From a bacterium (GTDB lineage: Bacteria; Cyanobacteriota; Vampirovibrionia; Obscuribacterales; Obscuribacteraceae), in contig JAUIJG010000117.1 in assembly GCA_030431355.1 (NCBI GenBank), positions 1 to 13,190 on the forward strand: a stretch of DNA of 13,190 bases. Reading direction: 5' to 3'. Positions 5,110-11,821 of the stretch are shown here, piece after piece. The number at the start of each line of letters is the position of its first letter. Positions within the stretch are counted from its first letter, which is position 1. The position numbers were made by a program, and so were the translations under genes. The notes below the pieces were generated by a model. That model did no database searches. It was given only the letters and a program-made list of their open reading frames with translations, and had not been told where the DNA came from.

Positions 5110-7776
5110 ATGATGGAAATTGTAATTACTCACAATAATATGGATTTTGATGCTCTGGCTGCTCAGTTCGGTGTGACCAAGCTCTATCCTGCTGCAAGAA
5201 TGCTTCTCGGTTATCCCCTGGTAGGAAATGTCCGGGATTTTTTGGCGCTTTATAGAAGCACGCTTCCCATAGCCCAATCCAAATATATTGATCTATCGGA
5301 AGTTAGAAGAATCTATGTGGTTGATTGCCAGCATTTTGAGCGAATCGATTCCCATGTGCAGAAGTATTTGCGCAAGAATGAGAATTGGCCAGCCATCACT
5401 GTGTTCGATCACCATGAAATGGATCGAGCGGGTCTTGCTGTCAATGCCACCCAGGATAGTGTTATTAAGCCGGTGGGATCCGCTACCACAATTGTTGTTG
5501 AGCGGATCATGAAAGAGAATATTTCTCTTACTCCCTTTGAAGCTACTGTCCTGGCTCTTGGTATATACGAAGACACTGGTTGTCTTACTCATAAAGGGAC
5601 AAGCAAAGTAGACGCTCAGTGCGTAGCATTTCTTCTGGAGAAAGGGGCTGATCTGGAGCAGGTCAACACATACATTCGTCCCAAACTTTCGGTCGAGCAG
5701 ACTGAGCTATTGGAGTTGTTGTTAGCCAACTCTGAGATTGATAGTTTTGAAGGAGCCAAGGTTGTTACGGCGACAGCAACCACCGAACATTATGTGGACG
5801 GATTGGCATCACTAACGCGTAAACTGATTGAGGTTTTGAGCGCCCAGGCAGCCTTTTGTGCCGTGCATATGCGGGACAGAGTGCATCTGGTAGGGCGTTC
5901 CGAAAGCAAGTCGATCGACGTCAGAGAGATCGTCCGGACTTTCGGCGGAGACGGCCACAGGGGAGCGGGCTCTGCTGTGATCAAAGGAAAAGATGTAGAA
6001 GATGTTGTCAGTCAGGTTAAAGAGACGATCAAGCATCGGGTTGAGCCGCAGCCCACTGCCTCCCAGATGATGACATCACCGGTGAGGACAATCCTTCCTT
6101 CCATGAAGATGGAAGAAGCACGGCGGCTCATGACCCGCTATGGGGTCGATGGATTTGTTGTGGCTGAAAAGAATGAGGTTGTTGGGGTTGTGTCCCGAAG
6201 GGATATTGACCAGGCTATGCATCATAAGCTCGGCCACGCGCCGGTGAGAGGCTTCATGAGTAAGCCTGTCTTCACCGTGAGCAAAGATACTCCTCTGGTG
6301 GAGATTCAGCATTTGATGGTCACCGAAGACATCGGCCGTTTACCCGTGCTTGATGAGGATGGTTTATTGGTTGGGCTGGTGTCGAGACAGAATGTGCTTG
6401 ATACTTTATATGGTGCTTACTCCAGGACTAAGTTGGAGAGTCGCCTGGAAGATACCATCGAAGTCGATGTTCTGGTGCCGGAACAGAAGAAGCGTCAGCG
6501 TATCGAGGCAATCAAAACTAAATTTGAGAATCTGGAGCCGGCGACAAAGTGGCTCAGCCAGACGATAGGAGAGGTTGCCGGTCGCAAGGGCATGGTGGCA
6601 TATGCCGTAGGCGGGCTGGTTCGGGATCTGATTCTTGGAAGACCCAATTACGATCTGGATTTTGTTGTGGAGGGGTCGGCAAGGGAGCTTGCAGCCAGTT
6701 TTGAGCAAGAGTACCCGTCCCGTTTTGAGGTGGTGGCGACCCATGAACGGTTCAACACGGCAACGATTATCTACCATGCTGATGAGACCAGGGAGGTGGA
6801 CCTTTCAACGGCTAGAACCGAGTTCTACGAGTTTCCGGCTGCACTTCCAACCGTGGAGCCGTCCAGGCTGGAGCAAGATTTATATAGAAGAGACTTCACC
6901 ATCAACACTCTGGCGGTATGTTTAAATCCTGGTAGATTCGGTGAGTTGACGGATCTTTATGACGGACTGAAAGATCTGAACAACAAAGTTATTCGGATTT
7001 TGCATCCATTTAGCTTCATTGAGGATCCCACAAGGATTGTCCGGGCGGCGAGATTTGCCTCTAGATTGGGCTTTCGCCTAAGTCTCAAGACCAGGGATAA
7101 AGCTAGAGAGGCAGTGGCCATGGGGATTTTTGATAACCTTGGCGGAGTGAGACTCCGGGATGAGATTAAGATGATTCTTGAGTCAAAAGATCGTTTGGCC
7201 GCTCTTGATCTTTTAGAAGATCTTGGTGGCTGTCTGCGGTTTTTGTCGTCTGGTATTGTATATGATGCAAATAGCCGCGCGGTTATTCGGCTGGCCGAGA
7301 GACTCATACGCCGATATCCTGTCAAAGACGATTGGATCGTCTATCTTGGACTTTTGATTTCAAACCAGGAGACCGATGAGCTTGATGAAATATTTGAGCG
7401 TCTGCATCTTTCAAACCTGCATCGCGATGTCATCAAAGCCGGGGTATCCGCCCATGAAAAGGTCGGCTCTACTAAGAAGCGCTGGAAAAGGAGTCAGATT
7501 TACGAAACTTTCAAAGGGCTCAGGGAAGAGTCCCTGGCCATTGCTGCCTGCATGGCAGAGCCTGGCACCCAGGTGCGTAGAATGATCTTACTGTATATCA
7601 CCGAGCTTCAAAACGTGAAAGTCTCCCTTACCGGAAATCAGCTTGTGGCGCTGGGCGTGCCCAGGGGGCCAAAGGTCGGACAGATCCTGGACGAGATTCA
7701 TCGGGCAAAGCTTGACGGCAAAATCAGCACCAGTGTGGAGGAGGAGAGGTTCGCTTCTCAGCTGATCTCTACCTGA
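5110..7776 (+). CDS. DHH phosphoesterase - CBS pair - poly(A) polymerase/tRNA nucleotidyltransferase fusion
   Basis: The 888-residue protein joins three modules. Residues 1-310 are a DHH/DHHA1 phosphoesterase (RecJ/NrnA superfamily) with all metal motifs: THNNMDFDALA (Asp12, Asp14), VVDC (Asp72), FDHHEMD (100-102), YEDTG (Asp155), and GGDGHRGAG at 279-287. Residues about 320-432 are two CBS domains that usually bind adenine nucleotides. Residues about 495-888 are a class II nucleotidyltransferase with GGLVRDLILG (501-510), the catalytic DLD (515-517), RRDFTIN (593-599) and the RIVRAARFASRLGF helix (642-655). Such a head plus all-helical tail adds CCA or A to tRNA or polyadenylates RNA. This three-part architecture is known in several phyla. 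The DHH part probably acts on short RNA or nucleotides, so the protein may couple 3'-end synthesis and trimming under adenylate control (inference). The start could be either ATG of the pair; the ribosome-binding site is poor. Confidence 0.93.
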   Translation: MMEIVITHNNMDFDALAAQFGVTKLYPAARMLLGYPLVGNVRDFLALYRSTLPIAQSKYIDLSEVRRIYVVDCQHFERIDSHVQKYLRKNENWPAITVFDHHEMDRAGLAVNATQDSVIKPVGSATTIVVERIMKENISLTPFEATVLALGIYEDTGCLTHKGTSKVDAQCVAFLLEKGADLEQVNTYIRPKLSVEQTELLELLLANSEIDSFEGAKVVTATATTEHYVDGLASLTRKLIEVLSAQAAFCAVHMRDRVHLVGRSESKSIDVREIVRTFGGDGHRGAGSAVIKGKDVEDVVSQVKETIKHRVEPQPTASQMMTSPVRTILPSMKMEEARRLMTRYGVDGFVVAEKNEVVGVVSRRDIDQAMHHKLGHAPVRGFMSKPVFTVSKDTPLVEIQHLMVTEDIGRLPVLDEDGLLVGLVSRQNVLDTLYGAYSRTKLESRLEDTIEVDVLVPEQKKRQRIEAIKTKFENLEPATKWLSQTIGEVAGRKGMVAYAVGGLVRDLILGRPNYDLDFVVEGSARELAASFEQEYPSRFEVVATHERFNTATIIYHADETREVDLSTARTEFYEFPAALPTVEPSRLEQDLYRRDFTINTLAVCLNPGRFGELTDLYDGLKDLNNKVIRILHPFSFIEDPTRIVRAARFASRLGFRLSLKTRDKAREAVAMGIFDNLGGVRLRDEIKMILESKDRLAALDLLEDLGGCLRFLSSGIVYDANSRAVIRLAERLIRRYPVKDDWIVYLGLLISNQETDELDEIFERLHLSNLHRDVIKAGVSAHEKVGSTKKRWKRSQIYETFKGLREESLAIAACMAEPGTQVRRMILLYITELQNVKVSLTGNQLVALGVPRGPKVGQILDEIHRAKLDGKISTSVEEERFASQLIST

Positions 7777-7787
7777 GCTATAGCTCA
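7774..7787. repeat. 14-bp perfect palindrome spanning two convergent stop codons
   Basis: TGAGCTATAGCTCA is its own reverse complement. Its first three bases are the stop of the DHH-CBS-PAP gene, and its last three, read on the other strand, are the stop of the lipid kinase gene. As RNA it gives a 5-bp stem with a TATA loop from either strand. No T-tract follows on either side, so it is not a classical intrinsic terminator, but it is the only terminator-like element in this 8-bp junction. Confidence 0.6.
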
Positions 7788-8801
7788 AGATCGCGAGTTG
7801 GTTTTTGGGGTGAGAATTTGCACCGCGCTTGGGGCAACCTCCACATGCATGGGCGTGTGTCCGCACGCGTCTCCGTCAACCATGGCTCTGGCGTCCGGGT
7901 AGATCATCAAAGGTGGTTTTGAGTAAACGCCGAAGGCTCCTTTTACCTTTCTCCAGGTGTTCTGGATGACTGAACCGCGCCTGCTCACCGGCAAGACTTT
8001 GATGTCCACCTCTTGCACTTTCTTTATGTAGTAAGGCGACTCCTGGTTGCCTATTAGTGCTCCGGCAAAGGCGAATCCGTATTCGACATAGTCCTGGAAT
8101 TCTTCCGGGGAGAGAATGCAGAGGTCGAGGAGTCCGTCATTGAGGCTGGCTGATTCGGAAAGGGTCCCCACTCCGAAATCGGCGATATTGGTGACAAATA
8201 TTCCGGATGCGGCTACCTTAAGGGTTTCACCTTCCACCTCTATCTCAAACAGGACCGGCGGTTGAGCCAGGGTCTGTACCAGGGAAGAAGCGTAGGCAAG
8301 CATCTTCCAGTTTGCTTTGTCTCTCTGCTCGGGGGTAACTATGGCGTCGCTCATGGGTCCTGCTCCGGCGGCCACGGCGAAGTAGTTGCCGTTCATTATG
8401 CCCAGGTCTACCGGGCGGGGTTCTCCGGTGATCAGGGTTTTGATTGCTTTCTCCAGGGGGTTGCCCACCAGGATATTGTCTTCATATATATGTAGATTGC
8501 GAGCCAGTTGGTTGCCCGTTCCCACGGGAATTATGCCGACCACCGGTTTGTGATCACTCAAAGCCGCTGCTTCCAGGACCATTCTCACCGTGCCGTCACC
8601 GCCTGCTGCGACTAATAAATGGACTTCAGATGTGATCTGTTTAATGATGTCTTGCGAGCTGGTCTCCGGTGCGGTCGCAATAGTATTAACATTATCAACC
8701 GACCTGGTGGCAAGTTCATGAACCACTTTTCCGAGCCAGGACTCAGGCAATGAATTAGAACCTGCGGCGGGGTTATAGGCGATCAGTGCGCTTCTTGACA
8801 T
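7785..8801 (-). CDS. Diacylglycerol/lipid kinase of the YegS-BmrU family
   Basis: This 338-residue cytoplasmic, membrane-associated lipid kinase has the DAGK catalytic domain (PF00781) in its first 130 residues. NPAAG at residues 10-14, the nucleotide-binding GGDGT at 67-71 and PVGTGNQLARNL at 92-103 are all present. The C-terminal half has the beta-sandwich pattern of the family, including a YFAVAAGAG segment, LNDGLLDLCIL, and a closing MVDGDA...VEV.PSAVQILTP where the VDG(D/E) motif binds metal or substrate. It would phosphorylate diacylglycerol or a related lipid using ATP, recycling lipids into phospholipid synthesis. The ATG has no clear Shine-Dalgarno sequence upstream. It converges on the DHH-CBS-PAP gene with an 8-bp gap and shares a 250-bp divergent upstream region with the SRPBCC gene. 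The family is certain; whether the substrate is diacylglycerol is not. Confidence 0.92.
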   Translation of the reverse strand: MSRSALIAYNPAAGSNSLPESWLGKVVHELATRSVDNVNTIATAPETSSQDIIKQITSEVHLLVAAGGDGTVRMVLEAAALSDHKPVVGIIPVGTGNQLARNLHIYEDNILVGNPLEKAIKTLITGEPRPVDLGIMNGNYFAVAAGAGPMSDAIVTPEQRDKANWKMLAYASSLVQTLAQPPVLFEIEVEGETLKVAASGIFVTNIADFGVGTLSESASLNDGLLDLCILSPEEFQDYVEYGFAFAGALIGNQESPYYIKKVQEVDIKVLPVSRRGSVIQNTWRKVKGAFGVYSKPPLMIYPDARAMVDGDACGHTPMHVEVAPSAVQILTPKTNSRS

Positions 8802-8825
8802 CAGGGTATGGATTCCGAATTTTGA

Positions 8826-8840
8826 ATATGCATGGCATAT
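8826..8840. repeat. Inverted repeat upstream of the lipid kinase gene
   Basis: ATATGC-ATG-GCATAT is a perfect 6-bp inverted repeat with a 3-base spacer, 25 bp before the lipid kinase ATG on the minus strand. The geometry (6-3-6) matches the GCATTG-TAT-CAATGC repeat before hemA, although the arm sequences differ. It may be an operator, but the sequence alone does not show use. Confidence 0.3.
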
Positions 8841-9006
8841 AAATTTGCTTGTTAGAACAATCTAGCTTGAAGATGAAGTCAGGAGCTTGTAGGATGAGCC
8901 GAATCAGTTGATTGAGGCTGTTGTCATTAGTGAAAAGTTCCTTTTGATGTGATAGTTTTTACTCCATCACCCCATGTCCAATATGCTAACTTTACTAATG
9001 CTTTGG

Positions 9007-9034
9007 TTGACATTTAACTAAATATCAGTATTGT
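9007..9034 (+). promoter_or_regulatory. Candidate promoter of the SRPBCC gene
   Basis: A consensus -35 TTGACA (9007-9012) is followed after 16 bp by TATTGT (9029-9034), 4 of 6 to the -10 consensus. A second TTGACA (9037-9042) and a good TATACT (9044-9049) follow, but these two are only 1 bp apart and cannot form one promoter; TATACT may act alone with an unseen -35. Transcription from near 9041 or 9056 fits translation from the ATG at 9098. Confidence 0.5.
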
Positions 9035-9097
9035 ATTTGACACTATACTACTATGCAAATCCCGAATAGTCTTGTTCGAATGAAAGGCTGGACCTTG

Positions 9098-9724
9098 ATG
9101 CGAAGTTCCCACAAATCATCCGTAAAGTACTTTTCTCTAGGCTTAGCAGCCATAGTTTCAGGCAGCCTGATGCTTGGCGCCGGACCCGCCTCAGCGCGTG
9201 GCACCATGCAGAACGTCAGGCCGACCCCTGAGGTCTCTCGGGCGGTGATAAACGGCGAGGAATACTCCGTTTGTCGCATGGTCGTGCACGCGAGCCCTGA
9301 CACTATATGGAGCATTATTGCCGACTACAGTAACCTGCACCGAGTCTTCAAGCAGATGAAGAAAGCCACTGTTCTGGAGAACAAGGGTAAGGTTAAGCTT
9401 GTCAAGCATACTGTCGCCCCATCCGGACCGGTAGGTACCTACTCCTACGTGGTCAGGGTCAAAGAGAGCGCTCCCCACAAGATGGAATGGAAGCGTGTCA
9501 GCGGCGCATTCAAAGATGTAAAAGGTTTCTGGAAGCTGGAGCCCCTCGATGGTGGTCGCACCACCAGGGTCACCTATGCCAGTCATGTGGACGGCGGATT
9601 CTTGATTCCTAAAGCCCTGGTGAAACGTCAGTGCCGAATCGACATGCCTATTGTCGTGAGCAATCTGAGATCCAAGGCTGAGAGTCAGATTCGTATAGCC
9701 GGCAAACCCGCAGGTACTATGTAG
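9098..9724 (+). CDS. Exported SRPBCC/START-like (polyketide cyclase/COQ10 type) protein
   Basis: From the chosen ATG the protein has 208 residues. The N-terminus MRSSHKSSVKYFSLGLAAIV is a Sec signal peptide with a basic n-region, and ASA|RG at 31-35 is the likely cleavage site, so it acts in the periplasm. The mature part follows the SRPBCC (PF03364/PF10604) pattern: an opening strand with MVVHASPDTIWSIIADYSNLHRVF-like content at about 61-84, central beta strands (GTYSYVVRV, HKMEWKRVSG, KGFWKLEPLDGG, TRVTYASHVDGGF), and a long C-terminal helix. Members bind a hydrophobic ligand in a deep pocket. The frame also allows ATGs at 9053 and 9080, but these would place extra residues before the signal peptide, and AAAGG at 9083-9087 lies 10 bases from 9098. 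The ligand is unknown and no neighbour indicates it. Confidence 0.82.
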   Translation: MRSSHKSSVKYFSLGLAAIVSGSLMLGAGPASARGTMQNVRPTPEVSRAVINGEEYSVCRMVVHASPDTIWSIIADYSNLHRVFKQMKKATVLENKGKVKLVKHTVAPSGPVGTYSYVVRVKESAPHKMEWKRVSGAFKDVKGFWKLEPLDGGRTTRVTYASHVDGGFLIPKALVKRQCRIDMPIVVSNLRSKAESQIRIAGKPAGTM

Positions 9725-9726
9725 TT

Positions 9727-9752
9727 TCTCCGGTCGCAGAACTTTCCGGAGA
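9727..9752 (+). terminator. Hairpin after the SRPBCC gene
   Basis: TCTCCGG (9727-9733) pairs with CCGGAGA (9746-9752) across a 12-base loop, starting two bases after the stop codon. The downstream sequence GCTTTAGT has only a short T run, so this is a weak intrinsic terminator or an mRNA 3' stem. Confidence 0.4.
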
Positions 9753-9867
9753 GCTTTAGTGCTGTATATGGTGCGAGCACAGTTCAGTCTCGCGCTGTCG
9801 GTGTAACATATCTCTTCTTGTAGGTTACGTACGTTTCCAGTATAAGTACTTACCAGTATTTCTTTGC

Positions 9868-9873
9868 TAGAAT
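9868..9873 (+). promoter_or_regulatory. Candidate -10 box of tRNA-Ser
   Basis: TAGAAT ends 12 bases before the mature tRNA 5' end, a suitable distance. No good -35 lies 16-18 bp upstream. Two CCAGTAT copies 16 bp apart (9837-9843 and 9853-9859) and a palindromic AAGTACTT (9845-9852) lie upstream and may be regulatory or chance. Confidence 0.35.
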
Positions 9874-9885
9874 TATTGACCCTAT

Positions 9886-9970
9886 GGAGAGGTACCGAAG
9901 TGGTCATAACGGCGCCGCCTCGAAAGCGGATGGGTGAATAGCCACGTGGGTTCGAATCCCACCCTCTCCG
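9886..9970 (+). tRNA. tRNA-Ser, anticodon CGA
   Basis: The 85-nt cloverleaf has a 7-bp acceptor stem (GGAGAGG with CCTCTCC) and discriminator G73. The anticodon loop CTCGAAA (9919-9925) carries CGA at 9921-9923. A long class II variable arm follows, then a T arm GTGGG-TTCGAAT-CCCAC. CGA reads UCG, and the long variable arm fits serine. The 27-43 pair of the anticodon stem appears mismatched (G-A). CCA is not encoded: the gene ends with G and is followed by GGTTTT, so CCA must be added after transcription. Confidence 0.95.
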
Positions 9971-10001
9971 GGTTTTGTCTCAACTTTATAGAAGCCTTAC
10001 C

Positions 10002-11108
10002 ATGAAAGTAGGAATAATCGGTTTACCCTCAGCCGGCAAAACAACAGTGTTGAACGCTGTTAGCGGCGGCTCACACGAAGTTCACACCTATTCGGGCGGG
10101 TCACAGACCGAGCCTAATTTTGCTGTGGTGTCTGTGCCTGATTCTCGCCAGGATTGGTTGACCGGTTTGTATAAGCCGAAGAAAACAACCTATGCCACCG
10201 TCGAACTGGTCGATGTGGCGGGTGTCAGTCCGGGTCAAGCAAAGCAGGAGCAGATCAGTCCCCAGCTTTTGACCAGCCTCAGGCAGGTGGATGCCCTGGT
10301 AAATGTAGTCAGGGCTTTTGATTCCGCTTCCGTGCCCCATCCTTCCGGCGGTGTTGACCCGTTCCGGGACGCTGAGACTCTGGAGTTGGAGTTGGTTATT
10401 GCTGACCTGGCCGTGGTGGAGAAGCGCCTTGGCAAGATCGACCAGGACATAATGCGTAAGAAAGGACCTGAGAAAGGGCAACTGGAGGCAGAGAAAGAGC
10501 TTCTCAGTCGCTTTAATGAGCATCTGTCCAGTGAGCAGCCTCTAAGAACTTTTGAGCTTGACGAGGACGAGAAGAAGGCTATTAGAGGTTACACTTTCCT
10601 CTCTCTTAAGCCGATTATGGTTCTTGCCAACATTTCGGAGTCTGAAATCGGAGGCGAGCCTTCTGACTCTCTCAAAAAGCTTGAAGAGTGGTCCGGCCAA
10701 AAAGGGATGCCTTTTCTTGCCTTTTGTGGAAAGGCGGAGATGGAGATAGCCCAGTTGGATGAATCGGAGCGTCCCGAATTCATGGAGGCTCTGGGAATAG
10801 AAGAGTCCAGTCGCGAAAAGTTCATCAGAGCGACATACAGGCTCCTGGATCTTGTCGCGTTTTTCACTGTCGGTGAAGATGAAGTGAAAGCCTGGACAAT
10901 CCCCAGCAATACCGTGGCTCAGGAGGCCGCTGGTAAAATCCATACCGACATTCAGCGAGGATTTATCCGGGCGGAAGTGCTTCATTTTGATCACCTGAAA
11001 GAGAACGGTTCCTGGAACGCTGCCAAGGACAAAGGGCTCGTGCGTCTGGAAGGCAAGGAATACCTGGTCAAAGACGGCGATTGCATTAACTATCGTTTCG
11101 CTGTTTAA
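10002..11108 (+). CDS. ychF: YchF/OLA1-family ATPase, divergent (DUF933/TGS C-terminus)
   Basis: The 368-residue Obg-class P-loop protein has G1 GLPSAGKTT at residues 7-15, G3 DVAGV, the following RQVDALVNVVRAF segment typical of YchF, and G4 NISE, the N-x-x-E form that gives YchF its preference for ATP over GTP. A helical insert (EKRLGKIDQD...KELLSRF) and the C-terminal TGS/DUF933 part (FFTVGEDEVKAWTI, then HTDIQRGFIRAEV and VKDGDCINYRF) complete the architecture. The length is close to the usual ~363. Compared with canonical YchF, the Walker A is SAGKTT rather than NVGKST, and the Gly-rich GEGLGN loop after G3 is replaced by AKQEQIS, so this may be a paralogous subfamily. YchF proteins bind ribosomes and influence translation and stress responses. 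The ATG lies 31 bases after the tRNA-Ser gene. A TTG at 9975 is in frame, but the ATG fits the family N-terminus. Confidence 0.9.
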   Translation: MKVGIIGLPSAGKTTVLNAVSGGSHEVHTYSGGSQTEPNFAVVSVPDSRQDWLTGLYKPKKTTYATVELVDVAGVSPGQAKQEQISPQLLTSLRQVDALVNVVRAFDSASVPHPSGGVDPFRDAETLELELVIADLAVVEKRLGKIDQDIMRKKGPEKGQLEAEKELLSRFNEHLSSEQPLRTFELDEDEKKAIRGYTFLSLKPIMVLANISESEIGGEPSDSLKKLEEWSGQKGMPFLAFCGKAEMEIAQLDESERPEFMEALGIEESSREKFIRATYRLLDLVAFFTVGEDEVKAWTIPSNTVAQEAAGKIHTDIQRGFIRAEVLHFDHLKENGSWNAAKDKGLVRLEGKEYLVKDGDCINYRFAV

Positions 11109-11119
11109 TTTCAAACAGC
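11100..11119 (+). repeat. Short inverted repeat at the ychF stop codon
   Basis: GCTGTTT (11100-11106) and AAACAGC (11113-11119) form a 7-bp stem with a 6-base loop. It overlaps the ychF stop and ends 12 bases before the next gene's ribosome-binding site. No T-tract follows; it may be an intercistronic stem rather than a terminator. Confidence 0.3.
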
Positions 11120-11140
11120 AGAAATTGATAGAGGACTGGT

Positions 11141-11812
11141 GTGTTTATGCCTAGAGTTTGTGTAAACTTATTCCAGTCTCTGGTGGTGCTTGTGGTGGCA
11201 TCATTCACTCTCTGGTCGTGCGGGAAGGCGGAACCACATGTGGTGGTAAGCAAGAGCCCCGTCCAGGTGGAAACTCGATATCTAGAGGATTTGCCGGAGG
11301 GGGAGGAGTCACCGCTCTCCGAAGATGAAGAAGCCCTTACTGACTGGGAGTTCGGCTGTAAAACCGAATTTGAATTCGACATTTTAGAGAAGAGCGAACT
11401 TGCCCATGAGATATTGGTTACGGTAAGAATTAAGAAGGCCAGCCTTAGCCTTGACGCGCCCATCGTCGTCTGGATTCCGAAAGGTGCAGGAGAGGATCTA
11501 ATCAGGCATGAAGAAGCTCATGTTGCCATCTGCAAGAGAGTCTACCGGGGCGCAGAGGACATAGCCAGATCCGGTGCGGATTCTGTCCTGAAAAGAGATT
11601 TTCAGGGCTCCGGCAAAACCTTGCAAGCGGCTATCAAAGACGGACTTGCCAGGGCGAGCAAACAGATCTGTAGCTACTATCACCTTCAGATGGTGGAGAA
11701 AATCAATCGGATATCAGAGGTTTTCGATACCCTGGATAGGGATAATCCCAATATGGACCACAAGCAGATGATGGAGCTGGCTTTCGAAAAGTATTCCTTG
11801 ATCAAAGATTGA
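11141..11812 (+). CDS. Lipoprotein with HEEAH zinc-protease-like motif, otherwise unrecognised
   Basis: The 223-residue protein starts at GTG, supported by GAGG at 11131-11134 with 6-bp spacing; the ATG at 11147 would be 12 bases away. A hydrophobic leader (about 9-26) ends in TLWSC, so Cys27 is probably lipidated although Trp at -2 is unusual. A short acidic linker (about 49-66, many Glu/Asp) follows. A beta-rich segment (HEILVTVRIKKASLSL) then precedes LIRHEEAHVAICKRVYRGAEDIA at 120-142. HEEAH (123-127) is a full HExxH zinc-ligand pattern inside a helix, like secreted Zn-dependent proteases of the DUF922 kind. The third ligand is not evident. The C-terminal third is helical. It follows ychF after 32 bp and is probably cotranscribed. 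Protease function is an inference from one motif; a domain of unknown function is the cautious call. Confidence 0.72.
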   Translation: MFMPRVCVNLFQSLVVLVVASFTLWSCGKAEPHVVVSKSPVQVETRYLEDLPEGEESPLSEDEEALTDWEFGCKTEFEFDILEKSELAHEILVTVRIKKASLSLDAPIVVWIPKGAGEDLIRHEEAHVAICKRVYRGAEDIARSGADSVLKRDFQGSGKTLQAAIKDGLARASKQICSYYHLQMVEKINRISEVFDTLDRDNPNMDHKQMMELAFEKYSLIKD

Positions 11813-11821
11813 TCTTTTCGT

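Noticed and set aside
9191..9907. 238-codon minus-strand ORF opposite the SRPBCC gene
   Set aside because: It crosses into the tRNA-Ser gene and is antisense to a protein with a clear signal peptide and family pattern.
10542..11463. Minus-strand ORFs opposite ychF and the lipoprotein gene
   Set aside because: They are antisense to genes with clear P-loop, TGS and HExxH motifs.
11804..11817. AAAGAT-TG-ATCTTT as a terminator between the last two convergent genes
   Set aside because: The stem is all weak pairs with a 2-base loop and lies partly inside the lipoprotein's last codons; it is unlikely to terminate transcription.
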